From positions 1 through 37,593 of the forward strand of contig NZ_JAFLRK010000033.1 of assembly GCF_017315735.1 (NCBI RefSeq): 37,593 bases of DNA, read 5' to 3'. The stretch comes from Paracoccus shandongensis (GTDB lineage: Bacteria > Pseudomonadota > Alphaproteobacteria > Rhodobacterales > Rhodobacteraceae). The position numbers and the translations under genes are program-made. The notes under the pieces are model-generated. The model saw only the letters and a list, made by a program, of their open reading frames with translations. It ran no database searches and was not told the origin of the DNA. Of the stretch, positions 9,593 through 16,717 are shown piece after piece (the stretch's first letter is position 1; every line of letters begins with the position of its first letter).

Positions 9593-10092
9593 TAACGCCG
9601 CGCCAGCTTCGCCGATTTCGCGACCAGCATCTTGCGCCGCAGGGGCGACAGGTGATCGACATAGACCCGCCCGTCCAGATGGTCGATCTGGTGCTGCACG
9701 CTGGTCGCCCAAAGCCCGACGAAATCGCGTACCTCGACCTCGCCCGCGTCGTTCAGGAACCGCACCGTCACCGCGCGGGGGCGGCTGATGGGGGCAGAGA
9801 CGCCGGGCAGGTTGGGGCTCGCTTCCTCATGGCTGCGGAACTGGACGCTGGCGTGCAGCACCTCGGGATTGGCCATGCGCACCGCCTGCCCGCGCTTGTC
9901 GGACGCATCGACAACCGCCAGCCGCAGCATGATCCCGATCTGCGGCGCGGCCAGGCCCACGCCCGGCATCGCCTCCATCGTGTCGATCATGTCGTCCCAG
10001 ATCATCCGCACCGTCTCGGTCACGGCCTCGACCGATTCGGCCGGGATATGCAGGCGGCGGTCGGAATAGGGCAGAAAAGGACGGACAGTCAC
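9592..10092 (-). CDS. Degenerate peptide deformylase paralogue, probably inactive
   Basis: A 166-aa member of the peptide deformylase fold lying directly after an intact deformylase gene. Motif 1 is kept (GVGLAAPQ, 44-51). Motif 2, EGCLSIP in the neighbour, reads EASPNLP here, so the metal-binding Cys is replaced by Ser (S92) and Gly by Ala. Motif 3, HELDH in the neighbour, reads HQIDH (134-138), so the catalytic Glu is Gln135; both metal-binding His remain. By family knowledge this should abolish classical deformylation. It starts at GTG 10092, overlapping the first gene's stop as GTGA, so it is probably translationally coupled. It might be a structural partner, a regulator of the active enzyme, or an enzyme with a different reaction. 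Annotation as an active deformylase would be misleading. Confidence 0.88.
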   Translation of the reverse strand: MTVRPFLPYSDRRLHIPAESVEAVTETVRMIWDDMIDTMEAMPGVGLAAPQIGIMLRLAVVDASDKRGQAVRMANPEVLHASVQFRSHEEASPNLPGVSAPISRPRAVTVRFLNDAGEVEVRDFVGLWATSVQHQIDHLDGRVYVDHLSPLRRKMLVAKSAKLARR

Positions 10093-10613
10093 GCGCGCCC
10101 CTTTTCCCGCTTCAGCTTGACCATGCGGCGGGTGATCATCTGGCGCTTGATCGCCGACAGGTGGTCGATGAACAGGACGCCGTTCAGGTGATCCAGCTCG
10201 TGCTGCGCGCAGGTCGCCCACAGCCCGTCGAACTCCTCCTCATGCGTCTTGCCGTCCAGGCCCAGCCAGCGCAGCCGCACCTGTTTCGGCCGCGTCACGT
10301 CGGCATATTGGTCCGGGATCGACAGGCAGCCTTCCTCATAGGTGTTCTGCTCCTCGGACGACCAGGTCACCTCGGGGTTCACCAGCACCAGGGGGCGGCG
10401 TTCTGCCTCGGGGTCGCGGGTCGCGTCCATCACGAAGATGCGCAACAGGACGCCCACCTGCGGCGCGGCCAGGCCCACGCCCGGCGCGTCATACATGGTG
10501 GCCAGCATGTCGGCGGCCAGGGCCTCGATCTCGGGCGTGATGCGGGCGACAGGCGCGCAGACCTTCTTCAGGCGCGGGTCGGGATGGATCAGGATGGGGC
10601 GCAGGCTGCTCAT
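10089..10613 (-). CDS. def: Peptide deformylase
   Basis: This enzyme removes the N-formyl group from nascent proteins. It is 174 aa, normal for the family, with all three signature motifs intact: GVGLAAPQ (45-52), EEGCLSIP with metal ligand Cys96, and QHELDHLNG with H138, E139 and H142. ATG at 10613 gives the usual MSSLRPILIHPDPRLKK start. A longer frame from TTG 10664 exists but adds residues not expected in the family, although the ribosome site at 10613 is weak. It is the first gene of the deformylase/deformylase-like/fmt cluster and diverges from the PatB-type gene, leaving 77 bp between starts. Confidence 0.96.
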   Translation of the reverse strand: MSSLRPILIHPDPRLKKVCAPVARITPEIEALAADMLATMYDAPGVGLAAPQVGVLLRIFVMDATRDPEAERRPLVLVNPEVTWSSEEQNTYEEGCLSIPDQYADVTRPKQVRLRWLGLDGKTHEEEFDGLWATCAQHELDHLNGVLFIDHLSAIKRQMITRRMVKLKREKGRA

Positions 10614-10690
10614 ATCCGCGATGTAGGGCAAGGCTTCACCATAAGCAACAAGCGGCGTATGCAAGGGGAAAACAGCGCGCAGGCAGGACC

Positions 10691-11872
10691 ATGGAACCCG
10701 ATTTCGACCAGATCATCGACCGCGTGGGCACCCGATGCTCCAAATGGGACGACATGCAGACGGCCTATGGCGTGTCGCCGGACGACGGCGGGCTGGCGAT
10801 GTGGGTCGCGGACATGGACTTCCGCCCCCCCGCCGCCGTCCAGCGCGCGGTGGAATCCGTGGCCGCCCATGGCATCTATGGCTATCCCGGCGCGAACCCG
10901 CCCTATCTGGATGCGATCCGCTGGTGGATGGACAACCGCCACGGCTGGCAGATCGACACCGGCTGGATCCTGACCTGCGCGGGGCTGGTCAACGGCGTGG
11001 CGATGGCGCTGGACGCCTATACCCAACCCGGCGACGGCGTGATCGTGATGTCGCCCGTCTATCACGCCTTCGCCCGCGTCATCCGCGCATCGGGCCGCGA
11101 GGTGGTGGAACTGCCGCTGGCGCAGGACGATGGCCTCTACCGGATGGACTGGCCCGCCTGGGAAAGCCGCCTCACGGGCCGGGAAAAGCTGCTGATCCTT
11201 TGCTCCCCCCATAACCCCGGGGGCCGCGTCTGGACGCCCGAGGAACTGCGCGAGGTCGCCGATTTCTGCATCCGCCACGACCTGATCCTGGTCTCGGACG
11301 AGATCCACTGCGACCTCGTCATGCCCGGCCACAGGCACAGCGTCACCGCCACCGCCTGCCCCGACATCGCGGACCGGCTGGTGACGCTGACGGCGGCCAC
11401 CAAGACCTTCAACATCGCGGGCGCCCATATCGGCAACGCCATCATCGCGGACGAGGGCCTGCGCAACCGCTTCAAGGCCGCGCTGATGGCGCGCGGCATC
11501 TCTCCGGGCCTGTTCGGCATGGACATGGTGACGGCGGCCTATTCGCCCGAAGGCGCGGCCTGGGTGGATGCGCTGGTGGATTACCTCGACGGCAACCGGC
11601 GGCTGTTTGACAAGGGCATCCGCGCAATTCCCGGCCTGCGGTCCATGCCCCTGCAGGCGACCTACCTGTCCTGGGTCGATTTCGGGGGCACCGGCATGGC
11701 GCCCGCCGAATTCACCGCCCGGGTCGAGAAAAACGCCCGCATCGCCGCCAACCACGGCGCGACCTTCGGCACCGGCGGGGAAACCTTCCTGCGCTTCAAC
11801 ATCGCCACCCCCCGCGCCCGCGTGGCCGAGGCCGTGGAGCGCCTGCAACAGGCCTTTGCCGACCTGCAATGA
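10691..11872 (+). CDS. MalY/PatB-family C-S lyase (PLP-dependent aminotransferase fold)
   Basis: A 393-aa fold-type I PLP enzyme. It has WVADMDF near the N-terminus, characteristic of the MalY/PatB subgroup, SPHNPGGRVW, the SDEIHCDL segment carrying the cofactor Asp, and AATKTFNIAG with the Schiff-base Lys at about residue 238. From the subgroup it is predicted to cleave cystathionine or cysteine-type C-S bonds to thiol, pyruvate and ammonia, in methionine or sulfur metabolism; true aminotransferase activity is less likely. The start is ATG 10691 with an AGGA site. The last bases overlap the next start as ATGA, so it is translationally coupled to the L,D-transpeptidase gene. Confidence 0.9.
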   Translation: MEPDFDQIIDRVGTRCSKWDDMQTAYGVSPDDGGLAMWVADMDFRPPAAVQRAVESVAAHGIYGYPGANPPYLDAIRWWMDNRHGWQIDTGWILTCAGLVNGVAMALDAYTQPGDGVIVMSPVYHAFARVIRASGREVVELPLAQDDGLYRMDWPAWESRLTGREKLLILCSPHNPGGRVWTPEELREVADFCIRHDLILVSDEIHCDLVMPGHRHSVTATACPDIADRLVTLTAATKTFNIAGAHIGNAIIADEGLRNRFKAALMARGISPGLFGMDMVTAAYSPEGAAWVDALVDYLDGNRRLFDKGIRAIPGLRSMPLQATYLSWVDFGGTGMAPAEFTARVEKNARIAANHGATFGTGGETFLRFNIATPRARVAEAVERLQQAFADLQ

Positions 11873-12408
11873 GGGGACTTGCGCGGCTTTTCTCGGCCCT
11901 GACGCTGCTGGTCCTGCTGGCGGCAGCCTGGCTGATGCTGGCGCCGCAGCCGCAGCGGCCCGTGCCACCCCCCGCCACACCCCTGACCGGCCCGGTGGAC
12001 CATATCGTGATCCAGAAATCCGCCCGCCGCATGACCGCCTTCCGCGACGGCCAGGTGCTGAAGACCTATCCCATCGCGCTCGGCTTCGCGCCCGACGGCG
12101 ACAAGCGCCAACAGGGCGACGGCAAGACGCCCGAGGGGCGCTTCACCATCGACCGCGTGAACCCCAAAAGCGCCTATCACCTGTCCCTCGGCCTGGATTA
12201 CCCCCGCCCGCAGGACCGCGCCCGCGCGGCGGCCCTGGGCGTCGATCCCGGCGGCGACATCTTCATCCACGGCCAGCCGAACGAACGGCCCGACGGCGAA
12301 ACCCTGCCCGGCGACTGGACGGCGGGCTGCATCGCGATATCGGACAGCGACATCCGCGAACTCTTTGCCGCCGCCCGCATCGGCACGACCGTTGAAATTC
12401 TGCCCTGA
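11869..12408 (+). CDS. L,D-transpeptidase, YkuD domain
   Basis: A 179-aa protein with an N-terminal hydrophobic anchor or signal (about residues 7-25), a proline-rich linker (26-40) and a YkuD catalytic domain (about 45-178). The active site is IHGQPN (H134) followed by GDWTAGCIAIS with nucleophile Cys154. Such enzymes make 3-3 crosslinks in peptidoglycan or attach proteins to it, in the periplasm. The ATG overlaps the upstream lyase stop (ATGA). A functional link between a C-S lyase and a wall enzyme is not obvious, so the coupling may only reflect compact packing. Confidence 0.92.
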   Translation: MRGLARLFSALTLLVLLAAAWLMLAPQPQRPVPPPATPLTGPVDHIVIQKSARRMTAFRDGQVLKTYPIALGFAPDGDKRQQGDGKTPEGRFTIDRVNPKSAYHLSLGLDYPRPQDRARAAALGVDPGGDIFIHGQPNERPDGETLPGDWTAGCIAISDSDIRELFAAARIGTTVEILP

Positions 12409-12423
12409 GACGACCCTTTCACT

Positions 12424-12472
12424 TTGGTCCAAATATCCCGCAGGGGGTCCGGGGGACGCGAAGTCCCCCGGC
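12424..12472. repeat. AATATCCC palindromic intergenic repeat, copy 2
   Basis: The copy reads TTGGTCCAAATATCCC, then GCAGGGGGTCC, followed by a 9-bp hairpin CCGGGGGAC (12449-12457) / GTCCCCCGG (12463-12471) with a GCGAA loop. It lies in the 132-bp gap between the L,D-transpeptidase gene and accA, both on the plus strand. No T-run follows. Relative to the flanking genes it is oriented opposite to copies 1 and 3. Confidence 0.8.
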
Positions 12473-12540
12473 GTTGCAATCCCGCGCCCCTGCGATCATA
12501 TAGGGGCGCAAACCCGAACACACCCGAAGGCACACCCCGC

Positions 12541-13503
12541 ATGGTCTATCTGGATTTCGAAAAGCCGCTTGCCGATATCGAGGGCAAGGCCGAGGAGCTT
12601 CGCGCGCTGGGCCGCAAATCCGAAAACACCGTGGATGTGGAAAAGGAAGCGGCGGCGCTGGACCGCAAATCCGCCGACCTGCTGCGCGACCTTTACAAAT
12701 CGCTGGATCCCTGGCGCAAGACACAGGTCGCGCGCCATCCCGACCGCCCGCATTGCCGCGACTATGTCGAGGCGCTGTTCACCGAATACACCCCCCTGGC
12801 GGGCGACCGCGCCTTTGGCGACGACCATGCGGTGATGGGCGGTCTCGCGCGCTTCAACGACGCGCCCTGCGTGGTGATCGGGCACGAAAAGGGCAACGAC
12901 ACCAAGACGCGCATCCACCACAACTTCGGCATGGCCCGCCCCGAAGGATACCGCAAGGCGATCCGCCTGATGGATCTGGCGCACCGCTTCAAGCTGCCGG
13001 TGATCACGCTGGTCGATACCCCCGGCGCCTATCCCGGCAAGGGGGCCGAGGAGCGCGGCCAGTCCGAGGCCATCGCCCGCTGCACCCAGAAATGCCTGGA
13101 AATCGGCGTGCCCTTGGTCAGCGTCATCATCGGCGAGGGCGGGTCGGGCGGCGCGGTGGCCTTCGCCACGGCCAACCGCATCGCCATGCTGGAACATTCG
13201 ATCTATTCGGTGATCTCGCCCGAAGGCTGCGCCTCGATCCTGTGGAAGGACGCCGAGCGGATGCGCGACGCGGCCGAGGCGCTGCGCCTGACCGCGCAGG
13301 ATCTGAAGAAGCTGGGCGTGATCGACCGCATCATCGCCGAACCCGTGGGCGGCGCGCAGCGCGACCCCGCCGCCGCCATCAAGGCCGTGGGGGACGAGAT
13401 TGCCGCCATGCTGTCCGACCTGACCGGCAGGAAACCCGCCGACCTGATCAAGGACCGCCGCCAGAAATTCCTGGACATGGGCGCGAAAAGCCTGGTCGCC
13501 TGA
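12541..13503 (+). CDS. accA: Acetyl-CoA carboxylase carboxyltransferase subunit alpha
   Basis: AccA with AccD transfers the carboxyl group from carboxybiotin to acetyl-CoA, the first step of fatty acid synthesis. The protein is 320 aa, the usual length. It starts with the family's coiled N-terminal helix ([14 protein letters not shown]) and carries the crotonase-fold core, with the GEGGSGGA oxyanion segment and [15 protein letters not shown]. The start is ATG at 12541, with GAAGG about 10 nt upstream; the frame is open further upstream through the repeat but without a good start. It converges with plsC, with only 3 bases between stops, so two lipid-synthesis genes meet tail to tail. Confidence 0.97.
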   Translation: MVYLDFEKPLADIEGKAEELRALGRKSENTVDVEKEAAALDRKSADLLRDLYKSLDPWRKTQVARHPDRPHCRDYVEALFTEYTPLAGDRAFGDDHAVMGGLARFNDAPCVVIGHEKGNDTKTRIHHNFGMARPEGYRKAIRLMDLAHRFKLPVITLVDTPGAYPGKGAEERGQSEAIARCTQKCLEIGVPLVSVIIGEGGSGGAVAFATANRIAMLEHSIYSVISPEGCASILWKDAERMRDAAEALRLTAQDLKKLGVIDRIIAEPVGGAQRDPAAAIKAVGDEIAAMLSDLTGRKPADLIKDRRQKFLDMGAKSLVA

Positions 13504-13506
13504 GGG

Positions 13507-14310
13507 TCAGGCCACCGCCGCCGTTTCGCCCTTGAACCCCGCCTCGGCCATCAGGCGGTCGGAATGGGTCTCGACCTCGGCCTCAAGCCGGGGGATGAAG
13601 CCTTCGGACGGAACCTCGGGGGGCAGGACCGGCAGGAACTCGACCACGGCGCGGCCGGGGCGGATGCCCCATCCCTTGCGCGGCCAGAACAGGCCGGTGT
13701 TGACCGCGACCGGCACGACCGGCAGGCCGGTGGCCGCGCGGATGGTGCTGACGCCGTGCTTGTAGGGGCGGCGTTCGCCCGGCTTCGTGCGCGTGCCCTC
13801 GGGATAGATGATCAGCTGTCCCAACCCCTCGCCCGCAAGGCGGCGGTTGATCTCGCCGGAAATGGCGCGCATGGCGTCGCGGCCCTTGGTGCGGTCGATG
13901 GGGATGCAGCCGGTCTTCCAGGCATACCAGCCCATGATCGGCACGCGCATCACCTCGCGCTTCATGATGAAGGCGCGGCGGGGGACGGCATGGGCGATGA
14001 CCAGGATGTCCAGGAAACACTGGTGCTTGGCGGCGATGATGCAGTCCTCGGTCGGCGGGGTGCCGCGGATCTCGCAACTGACGCCCAGATGCAGCCGCGC
14101 GGCCCACAGCATGTAGCCGATCCAGCGCGTCGCCACCCGGTTCGCGCCCGCCCGGCCATGCCGCAGCAGTTCGGGCAGGCCCAGCAACCCGATCACCACG
14201 GTGGCCCCCGCGACATGCAGGTAGTAAAGCGCGTTCTGCACGTATTGCCAGGCCGTCAGCGGGCCGGGCACGGGCGAGGCCGCCCGCCCCGTCACGGCCC
14301 GCCCGCTCAT
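13507..14310 (-). CDS. plsC: 1-acyl-sn-glycerol-3-phosphate acyltransferase
   Basis: This enzyme acylates lysophosphatidic acid to phosphatidic acid at the inner membrane. The protein is 267 aa. A hydrophobic N-terminal segment (about 26-48) anchors it, followed by the acyltransferase HX4D motif (H96-Q-C-F-L-D101) and the YPEGTR motif (about 169-174). The start ATG at 14310 overlaps the ftsX stop (ATGA), making it the last gene of the ftsE-ftsX-plsC operon. An in-frame extension upstream would read through ftsX and is rejected. The operon links septation and phospholipid supply, a plausible but unproven functional tie. Confidence 0.95.
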   Translation of the reverse strand: MSGRAVTGRAASPVPGPLTAWQYVQNALYYLHVAGATVVIGLLGLPELLRHGRAGANRVATRWIGYMLWAARLHLGVSCEIRGTPPTEDCIIAAKHQCFLDILVIAHAVPRRAFIMKREVMRVPIMGWYAWKTGCIPIDRTKGRDAMRAISGEINRRLAGEGLGQLIIYPEGTRTKPGERRPYKHGVSTIRAATGLPVVPVAVNTGLFWPRKGWGIRPGRAVVEFLPVLPPEVPSEGFIPRLEAEVETHSDRLMAEAGFKGETAAVA

Positions 14311-15230
14311 CGCACGGCCCCCAGCATCTTCAGCGCCGCCCAGCGGGTCGCGAAGAACCCGACGGCGGCGGCCACGACCGGGATCAGCAGCGGCAGCAGC
14401 CAGCCCCATCCCTGAAAGCCGAGGCCCGTCAGGAACCCGCCCGCCGCGTCCATCCCCGGCAGCATGGCGATGCCTGCCATGCCGCAAAGCGTGCCGGCCA
14501 TCGCGCCGATGGCCGCCCGCTTGGTGAAGCGGCGCACGAAGGCCGTGGCGATGGTGATGTCGCGCGCCCCGATCAGCCGCAGCACGCGGATCACCTGGCC
14601 GTTCGCCGCCAAGGCCGCCTTGGCCGCCAGCGTGATCATCGACGCGGATGCCGCCGCGATCAGCAGCAGCGACACGATGCCCAGCACCCGCAGCCGGTTG
14701 GCCGCCGTCACCAGCGGACGGCGCCATTGGGTATGATCGTCCAGCACCGCACCGGGCGCCTCGGCCTCCAGCCGCAGGCGCAGCCCTTGGGCGTCGAAAT
14801 CGTCGCCCGCGACCGGCAGCTCGATCAGGGCGGGCACGGGCAGCGCATCCACGGGCATGTCAGGGCCGAACCAGGGTGCCAGCAGCCCGGCCACCTCGTC
14901 GGGGGGCAGCAGGCGCGGCTGGCCCGCCCCTGGCGTCGTGGACAGCACCTGCATCGTGGCCCGGGCCGCCGCGTCCTGTTCGCCCATGGGCGCGCTGACG
15001 CGGACCGTCACCGACCCCGCCAGCTCGCTGGACCAGCGTTCGGCCAGCCGCCCCGTCGCCAGCGCCAGGGCCAGCGCGAAGACCGCCAGGAACGCCATCG
15101 CGCCCGCCGAGAACAGCGTCAGTTGCGCCGTTACGCCCGTGGGCGGCACGATCCGGTCCCCCGGCCCGCTGTCGCGGATCAGGCCCTGCCACAGCGCCCT
15201 CAGGTTCAATGCGCGAAAATCGGTCCCCAT
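14307..15230 (-). CDS. ftsX: Cell division protein FtsX (ABC-type permease)
   Basis: FtsX is the membrane half of FtsEX, which activates periplasmic peptidoglycan hydrolases at the septum. The protein is about 307 aa. A cytoplasmic N-terminus of about 38 residues precedes the first membrane helix (near 42-62). A periplasmic domain follows (about 65-180), then three C-terminal helices (about 187-210, 232-255 and 272-295), giving the four-helix FtsX layout. ATG at 15230 overlaps the ftsE stop by one base (TGATG); a GTG three bases earlier (15233) would give a GTGA overlap and cannot be excluded. Sequence is divergent, but the pairing with ftsE makes the call firm. Confidence 0.9.
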   Translation of the reverse strand: MGTDFRALNLRALWQGLIRDSGPGDRIVPPTGVTAQLTLFSAGAMAFLAVFALALALATGRLAERWSSELAGSVTVRVSAPMGEQDAAARATMQVLSTTPGAGQPRLLPPDEVAGLLAPWFGPDMPVDALPVPALIELPVAGDDFDAQGLRLRLEAEAPGAVLDDHTQWRRPLVTAANRLRVLGIVSLLLIAAASASMITLAAKAALAANGQVIRVLRLIGARDITIATAFVRRFTKRAAIGAMAGTLCGMAGIAMLPGMDAAGGFLTGLGFQGWGWLLPLLIPVVAAAVGFFATRWAALKMLGAVR

Positions 15231-15901
15231 CACAGATCTGCCCCCGCCAGTTGCAGCGTCCCGTTCGCGATCCGCAGCACCCGCGCCGAGACCTGCGCCT
15301 TGGTCGAACGGATCAGGTTCAGGTCATGGGTCGCGACCAGCACGGTCTTGCCCGACTTGTTCAGCTCGATCAGCAGTTGCATCAGGCGCATCGACATGTC
15401 CCAGTCCAGGTTGCCCGTGGGTTCATCGGCCAGGATCAGGTCGGGCGACAGGATCACCGCGCGCGCCAGCGCCGCCCGCTGCCGTTCGCCCCCCGACAAA
15501 GACGGCGGCAGGGCGCGGGCGTGCTGGGTCAGGCCGACCCATCCCAGCAGGTCGCGCAGCGCCTCCATGTCCACCTCCTGCCCGGCAACCGTCAGCGGCA
15601 GGGCCAGGTTCTCGGCCACGGGCAGGTGGTCCAGGAACTGCGTGTCCTGATGCACGACCCCGATCCTGCGCCGCAGGTCGGCGATGCCGTCGCGCGACAA
15701 CTGCCGCACATCCTCGCCAAAGGCGGTCATCTGCCCCGTCGTGGGCAGCAGATCCGCATAGCACAGGCGCAGAAGCGTGGTCTTGCCCGACCCCGAGGGG
15801 CCGGTCAGGAAATGGAACATGCCCGACTGCAGCGTCAGCGTCATATTCGACAACAGCTCGGTCCCGCCATAGCCGAAGCCGACATCCCGCATCTCGATCA
15901 A
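15230..15901 (-). CDS. ftsE: Cell division ATP-binding protein FtsE
   Basis: The ATPase partner of FtsX, 223 aa. Walker A is GPSGSGKT (34-41), the ABC signature is LSGGE (135-139), Walker B is LILADE (155-160) with TGNLD, and the switch His is in VATHDLNLI. TTG at 15901 is preferred because AAGGAA lies about 7-8 nt upstream and the protein then begins MIEMRDVGFGYGG, as FtsE proteins do; ATG at 15892 would be three residues shorter. The longer in-frame extension mirrors the divergent zinc-ribbon gene. The operon order is ftsE, ftsX, plsC. Confidence 0.94.
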   Translation of the reverse strand: MIEMRDVGFGYGGTELLSNMTLTLQSGMFHFLTGPSGSGKTTLLRLCYADLLPTTGQMTAFGEDVRQLSRDGIADLRRRIGVVHQDTQFLDHLPVAENLALPLTVAGQEVDMEALRDLLGWVGLTQHARALPPSLSGGERQRAALARAVILSPDLILADEPTGNLDWDMSMRLMQLLIELNKSGKTVLVATHDLNLIRSTKAQVSARVLRIANGTLQLAGADL

Positions 15902-15994
15902 GCGCCGTTCCTTTCCTGCTTTCCGCCCCCGCCCGGCTTGGAAGCCGGTTCCGCGCTTGATAGAACAGCCACAAGGCGAATGCGAGGGGTCGGG

Positions 15995-16717
15995 ATGGCG
16001 GAAATACGGTTGATCTGTCCGGGCTGCGCCGCGGAATACCGCCTGCCCGACACCGCGATCCCCCCCGAGGGGCGCGAGGTCGAGTGCAGCGCCTGCGGCC
16101 ATGTGTGGTATGCCACGGCCCAACCCCCCAGCCTTCCGCCCGCAGGCGACCCGCCCCGCCCCTCGGCCCCGGCCGAGGACCAGCCCAGGTTGAGCCGCCC
16201 CCTGCCCGCGTCCGTCCTGGACATCTTGCGCGACGAGGTCGAACACGAACGCCGCGCCCGCGCGGCCGAGGGCGAGGCGGCCCCCCTGCCCGCCTCGTCC
16301 GCCCTGCCCCGCGTGGGGCTGGACCCGGAATGGCCCGCCACGACCATCACCACGGCCATCACGCGCCATGTCGATCCAAGGCCGGTCGCGCCCGTGCCTG
16401 CACCGGCCAGTCCCGCACCCGCGCCCGCACAACCCATGCGGACGGAACCGGCAGAACCCCTGCCGCAGGCGGAACGCCCCCTGCCGGACCAGATGTCTTC
16501 CCCTGCGCCGGTTCCTGCCTCGTCCCCCGCGCGCACGGGCTATGCGGCAGGCTTCGGCCTGGCCGCCATGCTGGCCGCCGCCTGCGTGGCGCTCTACCTG
16601 CTGGCCCCGGCGTTGTCCAAGCAAGGTTCCCTGGGCGAGGGGCTGATGCAGCTTCGCGGGCAGGTGGACGAGGCGCGGCTGTGGCTTCAGGACCGCGTGA
16701 CCGGGCCGGCCCGCTGA
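15995..16717 (+). CDS. Zinc-ribbon (MJ0042-type) single-pass membrane protein
   Basis: A 240-aa protein with an N-terminal zinc ribbon of two CxxC pairs (C8/C11 and C31/C34), a long Pro/Ala-rich linker (about 43-180) and one hydrophobic segment (about 184-205), then a short tail. The ribbon matches the MJ0042 finger-like class common in alphaproteobacteria; its partner is unknown. ATG 15995 has AGGGG 5 nt upstream; ATG 15980 is possible but lacks a site. It diverges from ftsE with 93 bp between starts, and its stop directly abuts the stop of the convergent TIGR02302 gene. I infer a membrane-associated role, perhaps envelope-related given the neighbours, without direct evidence. Confidence 0.82.
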   Translation: MAEIRLICPGCAAEYRLPDTAIPPEGREVECSACGHVWYATAQPPSLPPAGDPPRPSAPAEDQPRLSRPLPASVLDILRDEVEHERRARAAEGEAAPLPASSALPRVGLDPEWPATTITTAITRHVDPRPVAPVPAPASPAPAPAQPMRTEPAEPLPQAERPLPDQMSSPAPVPASSPARTGYAAGFGLAAMLAAACVALYLLAPALSKQGSLGEGLMQLRGQVDEARLWLQDRVTGPAR

